DNA of 64,000 nt from Magnetococcus sp. PR-3 (GTDB lineage: Bacteria; Pseudomonadota; Magnetococcia; Magnetococcales; Magnetococcaceae): assembly GCF_036689865.1 (NCBI RefSeq), contig NZ_JBAHUQ010000001.1, positions 124,001 to 188,000 on the forward strand. The letters run 5' to 3'. The notes below the pieces were generated by a model. That model saw nothing but the letters and a program-made list of their open reading frames with translations, was not told the origin of the DNA and searched no databases. Below are positions 36,574-43,752 of this stretch, piece by piece; the first letter of the stretch is position 1, and each line of letters starts with the position of its first letter. The position numbers and the translations under genes are program-made.

Positions 36574-37143
36574 TTACTGAGCGGCTGGCATTTTAGCTGT
36601 AGCTTGAGGCACACCCCAAGGACCGCGCTGCATGGCCCAAGGATGTTGAGGACGCCACATTTGAGGAGCTTGGTTCATCTTAGGGAACTTCTCCTGCATG
36701 GTGGCAATCTGCTCAAGCAACTGCTTTTGCATATTGTCATGATTTTCCATCATCTGATTGTGCAGCTTATCCTGCTGAGCCATGATCTCTTTTTTCAGCT
36801 CTTCGCCCTTAGGACCTTGAAAAGCTTTATTGTCCATGAGCTTTTTGTACATGGTGTACTGATCTTCCATCATCTTGCGATGCAGGGAGAACTGGCTCTC
36901 CATCAAAGTCTTTTGGAACTTAAAAGGAGACTTTGCAAAAGGAACCTGACCCTCTTCCATGGAAGGAACACCGTGGAAAGCAGCATAAGGGTTATAGTAA
37001 CCGGGGAAGTAAGGCATTTTGGCTTCGTAAGCTGCAGGAGCAACTTCAGCAGTAGCAGCAGCTTGCTCACCAGCTTGAGCACCAACAGCCATGGTCATAG
37101 CGGTGGCCGCAGCCAAACCCATCATCATTTTGGAAACCTTCAT
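36574..37143 (-). CDS. Methionine-rich exported protein of unknown function
   Basis: A 189-residue protein with a signal peptide (KMMMGLAAATAMTMAVGAQA). The mature part begins with a Tyr/Pro stretch (MPYFPGYYNPYAAFHGVP), then a long charged helix or coiled coil full of Met, Gln and Lys (LMESQFSLHRKMMEDQYTMY and onward), and ends Pro/Trp-rich (MWRPQHPWAMQ). About sixteen mature residues are Met. There is no Cys. Met-rich periplasmic proteins can bind Cu(I) or quench oxidants, but no known Met-motif is clear, so this is a guess. AAGGAG lies seven bases before the ATG at 37143. It is divergent from the two-component genes at 37.7 kb. Confidence 0.72.
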   Translation of the reverse strand: MKVSKMMMGLAAATAMTMAVGAQAGEQAAATAEVAPAAYEAKMPYFPGYYNPYAAFHGVPSMEEGQVPFAKSPFKFQKTLMESQFSLHRKMMEDQYTMYKKLMDNKAFQGPKGEELKKEIMAQQDKLHNQMMENHDNMQKQLLEQIATMQEKFPKMNQAPQMWRPQHPWAMQRGPWGVPQATAKMPAAQ

Positions 37144-37663
37144 TGCCAACTCCTTAAACCAGATATCAATACGGTATGGTATGTAGCGGCCATGACGGCC
37201 GTTGATGTCCTTATTCAAAAATAGCGGGCTAATAGGATGCCGCGCCTCCTTGTTGGTCATACAATGGCACAAGAGGATAGAAAATGAGAAATGGATTTGT
37301 GTAAAACAAATGATTGTTTTTTCAGCTTTTGTTACGATTAAGGCAAGCATTGAAAGAATTGATACAAACCGGTTACAGTTGAACACAATCCTGTTGCGCA
37401 CCCTGCCATTTGCTGTCAGATGGTTGCATTTTTTTTGTCCAGCCCATGCACTTTTTGGGGCAGAAATGGAAAAAAACCCATAAGGATTTGCATTTTTTTT
37501 TCCCGTATCGCCATTCACTCCTTCGGATGTGGCCTAAATTTGGTTACAGTAGATGGCATAAAGAAAAAAAGCGTGGTGGAAACAACCGAAGTTCACCGAT
37601 TAAACGCTTGATATAATAAGTTGCGATATACTTAAGCATTGTTGACGCATCGGGAGAGTTGGG
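37144..37663. other. Divergent regulatory region of the Met-rich gene and two-component system
   Basis: No convincing gene. It must carry promoters for both directions. It contains the perfect inverted repeat at 37303-37320 and three GTTAC-containing sites (near 37329, 37372 and 37542), two of them GGTTACAGT. Those could be half-sites for the OmpR-type regulator encoded to the right (inference). Confidence 0.45.
37303..37320. promoter_or_regulatory. Candidate operator AAAACAA-ATGA-TTGTTTT
   Basis: A perfect seven-base inverted repeat with a four-base spacer, midway between divergent genes. It is not followed by a T-run long enough to be read simply as a terminator. The bound regulator is unknown. 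Confidence 0.4.
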
Positions 37664-38422
37664 ATGACACAATCTACAGAGGGACCCCCACAACGAGACC
37701 ATATTCTTGTCGTGGAGGATGATGAGGAGATCCGGGAGCTACTGACGGACTACCTCAATCAAAATGGTTTTGATTGTACCGCCCTGCCCGATGGTTCCCA
37801 ACTCCGGGAAACAATGGACCGTGTTCGCCCTGATCTGGTGGTTATGGACCTGATGCTACCAGGGGATGACGGCCTGACCCTTACCCGTAATTTGCGAGCA
37901 GGTGCAACCACAGCACATGTGCCCATCATCATGCTCACAGCTCGTGTGGAAGAGACAGACCGGATCATCGGGCTCGAGATGGGGGCTGATGATTATCTGC
38001 CCAAACCGTTTAACCCAAGAGAGCTTCTTGCCCGCATTAATAGCGTAATGCGTCGTGCCCGTTCCGAACCGGTCACCAAAACAGATACCAGCCAGGTTAA
38101 AGGGTTTCGGTTTTCAGGTTGGCATCTGGAGATTGCGTCTCGCAAGCTTACAGCTCCAGATGGTGAGAACGTTACTCTGAGTCGTAAAGAGTATGAACTG
38201 CTCAATATCTTTCTACAAAATCCGCAGACCCTACTTAATAGGGATGCCATTATGATGAAATATGGTGGCCGAGAGGCCTCCCCTTTTGAACGGGGTATTG
38301 ATGTTCAAATTGGGCGTCTACGCAAGCGACTTCAACATGGTACTGCTGATCCACAGGAGATGATTAAAACCGTTTGGGGGCAAGGGTATATGTTGGATGT
38401 CATCGTAGAAACCATCGTTTAA
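37664..38422 (+). CDS. OmpR-family response regulator
   Basis: A 252-residue regulator. The receiver has the acidic pocket ILVVEDDEE, phospho-acceptor Asp62 in VVMDLMLPGDDG, a conserved Thr in IIMLTARVEE and Lys in YLPKPFNPRELLAR. The C-terminal winged-helix domain shows LTAPDGENVTLSRKEYELL and IDVQIGRLRKRLQ, ending VWGQGYML. It should bind DNA near target promoters when phosphorylated by the kinase encoded 18 bases downstream. Candidate targets are its neighbours: the Met-rich gene and the exported cluster at 41-44 kb (inference). Confidence 0.93.
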   Translation: MTQSTEGPPQRDHILVVEDDEEIRELLTDYLNQNGFDCTALPDGSQLRETMDRVRPDLVVMDLMLPGDDGLTLTRNLRAGATTAHVPIIMLTARVEETDRIIGLEMGADDYLPKPFNPRELLARINSVMRRARSEPVTKTDTSQVKGFRFSGWHLEIASRKLTAPDGENVTLSRKEYELLNIFLQNPQTLLNRDAIMMKYGGREASPFERGIDVQIGRLRKRLQHGTADPQEMIKTVWGQGYMLDVIVETIV

Positions 38423-38440
38423 GATGGCACCTTAAACACC

Positions 38441-40561
38441 ATGACCCTGTTCCCAAAAAGCCTCAAAGGGCGGTTGTTTCTCTTTATGGTGGTTGGCACT
38501 ATGCTGGCCATGGCCATTAGTGGAACCCTCTACTTACGGGAACGTGGGCGGACGCTCTACTATGCTGGAGGTATTCAAACCGCTGAGCGTTTTGCGGCCA
38601 TTGTGCGTCTGCTTGATCCCCTAGAAAATGAAACACGTACACGACTTGCCTCAGCGCTAGAGACTCCCCACCAGTTTATTCGCTTTAGTGACACCCCGGT
38701 GGAGATGGACCAAACACAATCGCCCTATACGGCTCAGGCTAAATTTGTTCATGCCCTGCTTGTCCGCTATTTGGAACAGACCCGAGCTTTAAAGGTGAGT
38801 GTTTTGGACCAGCGCAAGGATGCCAAACCCTTACGCAAGCTCCAAAGCATGGGGCTTCCAGCCTCCATGACCCCACCACCACAACCGATTATCGAGGCGG
38901 TCCCCGCTCCTAAAGAGAAAACCACAACCGCCGCACCAGACGAGACGACGGAACCTCAAGTTCAAACAGCGCCAACGGTAAACACACCACCCACTGCACT
39001 TAAAAGACCTGCGGCTGCGAACCCTTTCTTCCCAACCGGCATGTTCCCTCCTTTTATGGGTGGGCAGATGCTCAACCCCATGACGGGAAGACCCTATGTC
39101 CAAAACGCACCCCACACAGCCAATTTGCGCGACCCTGCAACAGGGGTAGCCCCAGACCCAAAACAGACCCAACTGGCTCAACCATACTACCCCTATGGCT
39201 ATTCACCCTATGGGCAAACGGCGGCTGGCAATCAAGTACCGACACCAAGAGCAACCAGTGTTCCAGTGGTACCACCGGTTAAAGCAGCCCCAACAGCAAC
39301 CTTTACCCCTGCCCCACCCTTTATTAATTTACCCGGTTTTACTCAAAATCCTACATCGACCCAACCAGGCATTGAGCAACCCGCAGGTGGTGCGCTACCG
39401 TTCCCTATGCCCATCCCGAGTGTGATGACACCACCGGGTTTTGAACGCCCCTTATTCAGACCTGCTTTTGAGTCTCCTTTAGCACCACCAAAACCTGAAG
39501 CCAAAGCAGAAGAACCAAAAAGCAAGAAACCCAAACGGACCATCACCCAAAAAGCCAAAGAGATCGAACCGGCCCCTCCGCTGGAAAAACGGCTGCTGCC
39601 AGAAGGCTTGGCCTTTGTTGCGCAGGTCAAACTACATGATGGGGTTTGGGCCATCTTTCACAATAATTTGCCTGAAACACTCTTTGAAGAGCCCAGGCGC
39701 CTGCTTTTTAGCGTCTCTATTCTTTTTGGAACCATTCTATTAATTACTTGGTATGTGGTCCATCAAGCCGTACGTCCCCTTGGGGTGCTGGCCAAATCTG
39801 CAGAAGCGTTGGGAAGAGACATCAAGCGGCCCCCTCTTAAAGAGAAGGGATCCCGTGAAATGCGCCAAGCAGCGAGCGCGTTAAATGTTATGCAGGCCCG
39901 TATTCTTCGCTATGTTCAAGAGCGCACCCACCTTTTGGGTGCTCTCTCTCATGATCTTAAGACCCCCATGACCCGCATGCGTTTGAGGGCTGAGATGATG
40001 CAAGACGAAACACTGCGCCAAAAAATTCTGACCGATTTAGCTGAAATGGAGTCAATGGCAGCCTGTTCTCTGGACTTCATTCGGGGCATGGAGAGTGGTG
40101 AACAGTATGAGTCGATCGATCTAAACGCCATGCTGGCCCAGATCGATGCTGAACATAGTGATATGGGCCATGAAGTGAAGATACTATGTGATCCTATGCC
40201 CATGGTATCGGTCAAACCCAAGAGCTTAAAACGCTGCCTGGATAACCTGATTAAAAACGCCTGCCTTTATGGTAAGCGTGCCTATGTTCGTGCTGGAACC
40301 GGACGTAATGGCTTACATATTGTCGTGGCGGATGATGGACCTGGTATTCCTGAAGATGAACTAGAGACCGTGTTTGAACCTTTTATGCGGCTTGAAAATT
40401 CCCGTAATCGAAAATCGGGTGGAACCGGCCTTGGGTTGGGAATTGCTCGAAATATTGCACGGGCCCACCAGGGCAACCTAGACCTTCGCAACCGCCCAGA
40501 AGGTGGGCTGGAAGCTGTCATAGCCCTGCCCAATGCCACGCACCCCCCCAAAAAAAGATGA
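38441..40561 (+). CDS. EnvZ-like sensor histidine kinase with large Pro-rich periplasmic insert
   Basis: A 706-residue membrane kinase. TM1 is at about 12-31, TM2 at 421-440, then HAMP, the phosphoacceptor region LLGALSHDLKTPMTRMRLRA (His504), and an ATPase domain with DNLIKNACLYG, VADDGPGIPE and GGTGLGLGIA. The cytoplasmic part is EnvZ-like, but the periplasmic region is about 390 residues against about 115 in EnvZ. Residues 139-385 are dominated by Pro, Ala, Thr, Gln and Tyr (for example YYPYGYSPYGQT). That stretch is probably disordered and may contact envelope polymers or the exported Tyr/Gln-rich proteins nearby (inference). It is paired with the upstream regulator. Confidence 0.9.
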   Translation: MTLFPKSLKGRLFLFMVVGTMLAMAISGTLYLRERGRTLYYAGGIQTAERFAAIVRLLDPLENETRTRLASALETPHQFIRFSDTPVEMDQTQSPYTAQAKFVHALLVRYLEQTRALKVSVLDQRKDAKPLRKLQSMGLPASMTPPPQPIIEAVPAPKEKTTTAAPDETTEPQVQTAPTVNTPPTALKRPAAANPFFPTGMFPPFMGGQMLNPMTGRPYVQNAPHTANLRDPATGVAPDPKQTQLAQPYYPYGYSPYGQTAAGNQVPTPRATSVPVVPPVKAAPTATFTPAPPFINLPGFTQNPTSTQPGIEQPAGGALPFPMPIPSVMTPPGFERPLFRPAFESPLAPPKPEAKAEEPKSKKPKRTITQKAKEIEPAPPLEKRLLPEGLAFVAQVKLHDGVWAIFHNNLPETLFEEPRRLLFSVSILFGTILLITWYVVHQAVRPLGVLAKSAEALGRDIKRPPLKEKGSREMRQAASALNVMQARILRYVQERTHLLGALSHDLKTPMTRMRLRAEMMQDETLRQKILTDLAEMESMAACSLDFIRGMESGEQYESIDLNAMLAQIDAEHSDMGHEVKILCDPMPMVSVKPKSLKRCLDNLIKNACLYGKRAYVRAGTGRNGLHIVVADDGPGIPEDELETVFEPFMRLENSRNRKSGGTGLGLGIARNIARAHQGNLDLRNRPEGGLEAVIALPNATHPPKKR

Positions 40562-40569
40562 CCTCCTCT

Positions 40570-40760
40570 TAAGAGAAACAAGGACCGTATTTGAACCTTT
40601 CATACGGCTCTACAATCCCTGTAAGCGTAACCCTGGTGGTCGAAGCCTCGGGTTAGGTGTTGCTCAAAAGGTGTACGCCCCCATCAGAGTCATTCAGACC
40701 TTCACAACCGCCCAGGGGGTGGACGATAAGCTCTCATCGTCCAACCTAAACAAGCACAAT
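40570..40760 (+). pseudogene. Decayed tandem copy of the 3' end of the histidine-kinase gene
   Basis: The DNA after the kinase stop repeats the end of the kinase gene, offset by about 217 bases. GACCGTATTTGAACCTTTCA here matches GACCGTGTTTGAACCTTTTA in the kinase, and further matches run through GGTTAGG/TTGCTC and CTTCACAACCGCCCAG. In protein terms, TVFEPFIRLYNPCKRNPGGR mirrors the kinase's TVFEPFMRLENSRNRKSGGT. A one-base deletion shifts the frame late in the copy. It has no own start or ribosome site and is read as a remnant, not a gene. Confidence 0.8.
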
Positions 40761-41120
40761 GACCACCACAAAAGATGCCCCCAGCCTAAACTTTTTCGAA
40801 AAATGCCGACCAATATCGTCTAACCGCTCTAACACTGCACGAAAAACAATACGATCCCCGATCAATTACAGACCTATTTTTTGTATCTCACAGCCTAATC
40901 TACAAATTTCATCGTAAATATTCAGATAAAAGCCACCTTATTGCTTTTTTTTCTCATCTCTTTTCAAACCCAACCCGATATAAAAAACACCAAACAGGTA
41001 TTTTTGCCCCTTTTGTGGTGTCTCTATCAAACAGGCCATCGCACCTCAGGAATATCTGATCTTAAGTATTTTAAGTAAAAGGCATGGAGCCTTTTTAAAA
41101 GGACAGACGGAGAGCTGACC

Positions 41121-42068
41121 GTGAAAAATCACCAATACCCCCTGTTGCGCAAATCCCGTCCGCTATACCGGATGATGCTGCCTGCTTTGGTGGTTGCACC
41201 ATTACTCACCGGTTGCTTTGTACCTGTTTATGACAGTGGCATTTTTGGCTATGGTGGCGGCCAAGGCGTTATGGGTATCGACCCCTACAGCCAAAACCAA
41301 GGAGGATACGGCCAAGCTGGCTATGGTCATGGTGGTTATGGCCAAGCAGGATATAGCCAAGCGGCTTATGCTCAGGCTGCTTACTCACAAACCGCATACA
41401 GCCAAATGGTTGATCCCTATGCGCCAGCGATGGACCCCTACGGTCAACAGGTCTACACCCAATATGTAGACCCCTATGGCCAAGCCAGTTACGGCCAAGC
41501 AGCCTATAGCAATGGCTATGCTTATGCGCAGCAACAAGCGATACCTGCTTATGCTCAGCAACAAGCGGCTCCTGCTTATGCACAGCAACAAGCGGCTCCT
41601 GCTTATGCGCAGCAACAAGTGGCTCCTGCGTATGGATATGCACATGCTCAACATGTAGCTTATGCCGCACACGGTACATATACACAACCTGCCTACCCTG
41701 CTCAAAACCAAGGCTATGCAGCCCAGGCCATTGACCCCTATGCAATCTCAGCAGCCCATGGTCAACCCGTACAGGCTGGACAACAGGTTGCCGCTTGGCA
41801 AGCCCATGTACCCGCACAGGTTAGCCAGCAGGTTTACCAGTGGCAGCAACCCAATATGATGCAAGCCAACAGTGCCATACAAGCCCCACCAGCTGTTCAT
41901 AAAATGGCGCCTAAAGCTATGCCAAGCATGCCTGCACGCAACAACCTGAGCAACTTGAAACCATTGCCTCCAGCCGTTGCAGAGCCCCCCCAGGCGATGA
42001 TGCCCAGCGTAGGACCCCATACACCATTGGTTCCGACAACCAGCCGGATTCCACTGGTCAGGAACTAA
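41121..42068 (+). CDS. Lipoprotein with Tyr/Gln/Ala/Gly repeats
   Basis: A 315-residue protein. The N-terminus has basic residues, a hydrophobic stretch (MLPALVVAPLLTGC) and a lipobox LTGC, so it should be lipid-anchored at Cys32. The mature part is low-complexity: GYGQAGYGHGGYGQAGY-type repeats, AYSQ/AYAQ units, DPYGQ units, and four copies of AYAQQQAAP encoded by 27-bp DNA repeats, followed by a Pro/Met-rich tail. This composition suggests a flexible surface or periplasmic polymer. The start is a GTG with GGAGAG upstream. It is the first of four consecutive exported-protein genes. I know no family for it. Confidence 0.7.
   Translation: MKNHQYPLLRKSRPLYRMMLPALVVAPLLTGCFVPVYDSGIFGYGGGQGVMGIDPYSQNQGGYGQAGYGHGGYGQAGYSQAAYAQAAYSQTAYSQMVDPYAPAMDPYGQQVYTQYVDPYGQASYGQAAYSNGYAYAQQQAIPAYAQQQAAPAYAQQQAAPAYAQQQVAPAYGYAHAQHVAYAAHGTYTQPAYPAQNQGYAAQAIDPYAISAAHGQPVQAGQQVAAWQAHVPAQVSQQVYQWQQPNMMQANSAIQAPPAVHKMAPKAMPSMPARNNLSNLKPLPPAVAEPPQAMMPSVGPHTPLVPTTSRIPLVRN
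41520..41627 (+). repeat. Four tandem 27-bp repeats inside the lipoprotein gene
   Basis: Units begin at 41520, 41547, 41574 and 41601, each GCTTATGCNCAGCAACAAGN followed by seven more bases ending CCT, encoding AYAQQQ(A/V)xP. A fifth, degenerate unit starts at 41628. They differ by a few third-position changes, a sign of expansion by slippage or recombination. Confidence 0.92.
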
Positions 42069-42222
42069 GATTTAAAGTTGATTGTCATTTTAATCGCTAA
42101 AAAAGCGACAAACAGTCAACTCCTCCCTTGTTACTGCCGATAACGCTAACAAGGTTAAAAAAAGAGCCCTAAAAAGGGCCAATTCATACAAATTTGGGAA
42201 AATTGGGAAATAGGAGTGACAC

Positions 42223-42804
42223 ATGCCTGTCCAAATGAAAGAAAGGAATATCCGTCGGGTTGCATCTGCAGCTTTTGTATCGGCTGCTCTTTTACTGCCC
42301 ATCACCGCCAGTGCGTTTGATGGTTCGATGCCCCCGTCAACCAATCAACTCTCATCAAGTTTTTTCAATGCACTGCCCTTGGGGCAGCCTGAGCCATTGA
42401 TCAAAACCCAGGTGATCCGTAAGGGGTTGATGCATCCAGTGGACTATTGGTGGTACACCGATCCTTCGCTGACTGGAAAATGGGACTACTACACACCGGT
42501 TGCTCAAACAGAACAGCCGGTAGAAGTAATGACCCAACAGACCGCGTTACTGCGCCCTTCTCGGCCGCCGCAACAGCAGGTCTATAACTATGATAGCTAT
42601 AACGTGGTGGTAAACCCTCCTCATGCGGGTCCGACACCACATAACTATGTTGTACACGCACCTGCTGCTACGTATAGCAATGCGTCACCAACAAAAAATT
42701 CGAACGGCCACATTAATACTTGGCTGAATGGTTCGATACCTGTACGTTATGTATCGATGGTAGAGACACGTGCTCCTCGTCATAAAGCGACGATTTATCG
42801 ATAG
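42223..42804 (+). CDS. Exported protein of unknown function with PVRYV motif
   Basis: A 193-residue protein with a signal peptide (VASAAFVSAALLLPITASA, cleaved before FDG). The mature part is rich in Pro, Asn, Gln and Tyr (PVDYWWYTDPS, QQQVYNYDSYNVVVNPP), and ends with NGSIPVRYVSMVETRAPRHK. The PVRYV string also occurs in the next gene product. GGAGTG precedes the ATG. It follows the lipoprotein gene by about 150 bases, with a weak GC hairpin between, and is probably part of the same cluster. I recognise no family. Confidence 0.68.
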   Translation: MPVQMKERNIRRVASAAFVSAALLLPITASAFDGSMPPSTNQLSSSFFNALPLGQPEPLIKTQVIRKGLMHPVDYWWYTDPSLTGKWDYYTPVAQTEQPVEVMTQQTALLRPSRPPQQQVYNYDSYNVVVNPPHAGPTPHNYVVHAPAATYSNASPTKNSNGHINTWLNGSIPVRYVSMVETRAPRHKATIYR

Positions 42805-42857
42805 AGGTTCGTATTACTGGGCACCGGGCACGTATTTAACACTCTGGGAGAACAACC

Positions 42858-43328
42858 ATGAAAAAACCAATCCGTTACCTGAAACCCACTGTGTTGGCCG
42901 TTGCTGGTGCTTTAGCCATCGCCTCGGTACAACCCGCCCCTGCTAAAGCAGATGCCACTGGTGTGGCTACCCTGCTTGGTGGTTTGGCTTTAGCTGGCGT
43001 ACTGTATCATGCGAGCCAACCTGTCCAGGTTCCTCGCTATGGTGTCAACCGCTGGTTGCTACACCCTAACGGCACTGGTGGCGTCCGTGGCTATGGTATG
43101 CCACATGTACCCGCACCTGCCATGCCCGTGCGCTATGTGGCCACGCAGCCTGCTTCTGTCTACACAGCAGCTATGCCGCGCCACCAGCCCACCATGCAAT
43201 ACCGCACAGTTGGTGTACCTGTCATGGTATCCCAAGGTGCACCTGTCGGGGTTCTACCTCTGTCAGTCAACATGCAAAATCGTCAGCCCGCTGCAATGCC
43301 GGCTGCTGCCGCGGCACCCAAGCAGTAA
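42858..43328 (+). CDS. Exported protein of unknown function with PVRYV motif (second)
   Basis: A 156-residue protein with a signal peptide (PTVLAVAGALAIASVQPAPAKA). A short hydrophobic segment follows (ATLLGGLALAGVLYHA), then a Tyr/Pro/Val-rich mature part: VPRYGVNRWLLHPNGTGGVR, AMPVRYVATQP, YRTVGVPVMV, and an Ala/Pro tail. It shares PVRYV with the preceding protein. GGGAG lies before the ATG, 50 bases after the previous stop. No enzyme motif is seen; a structural or assembly role is possible. Confidence 0.68.
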   Translation: MKKPIRYLKPTVLAVAGALAIASVQPAPAKADATGVATLLGGLALAGVLYHASQPVQVPRYGVNRWLLHPNGTGGVRGYGMPHVPAPAMPVRYVATQPASVYTAAMPRHQPTMQYRTVGVPVMVSQGAPVGVLPLSVNMQNRQPAAMPAAAAAPKQ

Positions 43329-43377
43329 GCTTTAGGGTTCCACGGTCTCATTCAACGGATTGAATTGGAGATCGGCC

Positions 43378-43710
43378 ATGGATAAGGCAAAGAAGATGTT
43401 TAGTCAGCTTTCCAGGGTAGCCGGCCTAACGGCCGCTCTCCTGGTGCTGTCTGCTAATGTGCAGGCTGCAGAGGTGATACGTGGTCAAGCCACCAATCAC
43501 CTTTTCTACCCTGCATATGCATTCCAAACCAGCTACCCAAGCAAGCAACAGCCGGTTATGGTTATGCAATGGGCACCAACTGGCCCTACGTTCTATACCA
43601 TGGGTGATCGCCAGATCCCTTTGAATGTGGTCTACCCGACCTCCCAGAAGCAAGTGATACACGGAAAAGTTGTCATGTCTCGTGTCATGCGCTTTGTGGG
43701 ACTGCAGTAA
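43378..43710 (+). CDS. Small exported protein of unknown function
   Basis: A 110-residue protein with a signal peptide (VAGLTAALLVLSANVQA, cut before AEV). The mature 85 residues contain HLFYPAYAFQTSYPSKQQPV, MVMQWAPTGPTFYTMGDRQI and HGKVVMSRVMRFVGLQ: Tyr-, Met- and Val-rich like its neighbours. The ATG at 43378 has GGAG seven bases upstream; an earlier in-frame start lacks this. It is the last gene of the exported cluster and is followed directly by a strong terminator. Confidence 0.68.
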   Translation: MDKAKKMFSQLSRVAGLTAALLVLSANVQAAEVIRGQATNHLFYPAYAFQTSYPSKQQPVMVMQWAPTGPTFYTMGDRQIPLNVVYPTSQKQVIHGKVVMSRVMRFVGLQ

Positions 43711-43752
43711 AAAAAAGAGGGTGGATACCTTATCGGTATCCACCCTCTTTTC
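43711..43752 (+). terminator. Strong intrinsic terminator of the exported-protein cluster
   Basis: AAAGAGGGTGGATACC and GGTATCCACCCTCTTT form a sixteen-base stem with a five-base loop, starting at the stop codon of the last gene. It marks the end of the transcript. Confidence 0.93.

Noticed and set aside
41269-41817. Minus-strand frame opposite the repeat region of the lipoprotein gene
   Set aside because: It is an artefact of the repetitive Tyr/Gln codons on the plus strand.
42130-42200. Possible terminator between the lipoprotein gene and the next exported-protein gene
   Set aside because: The GC stem (AGCCCT/AGGGCC) is short and imperfect with no T-run, so it is not listed as a feature.
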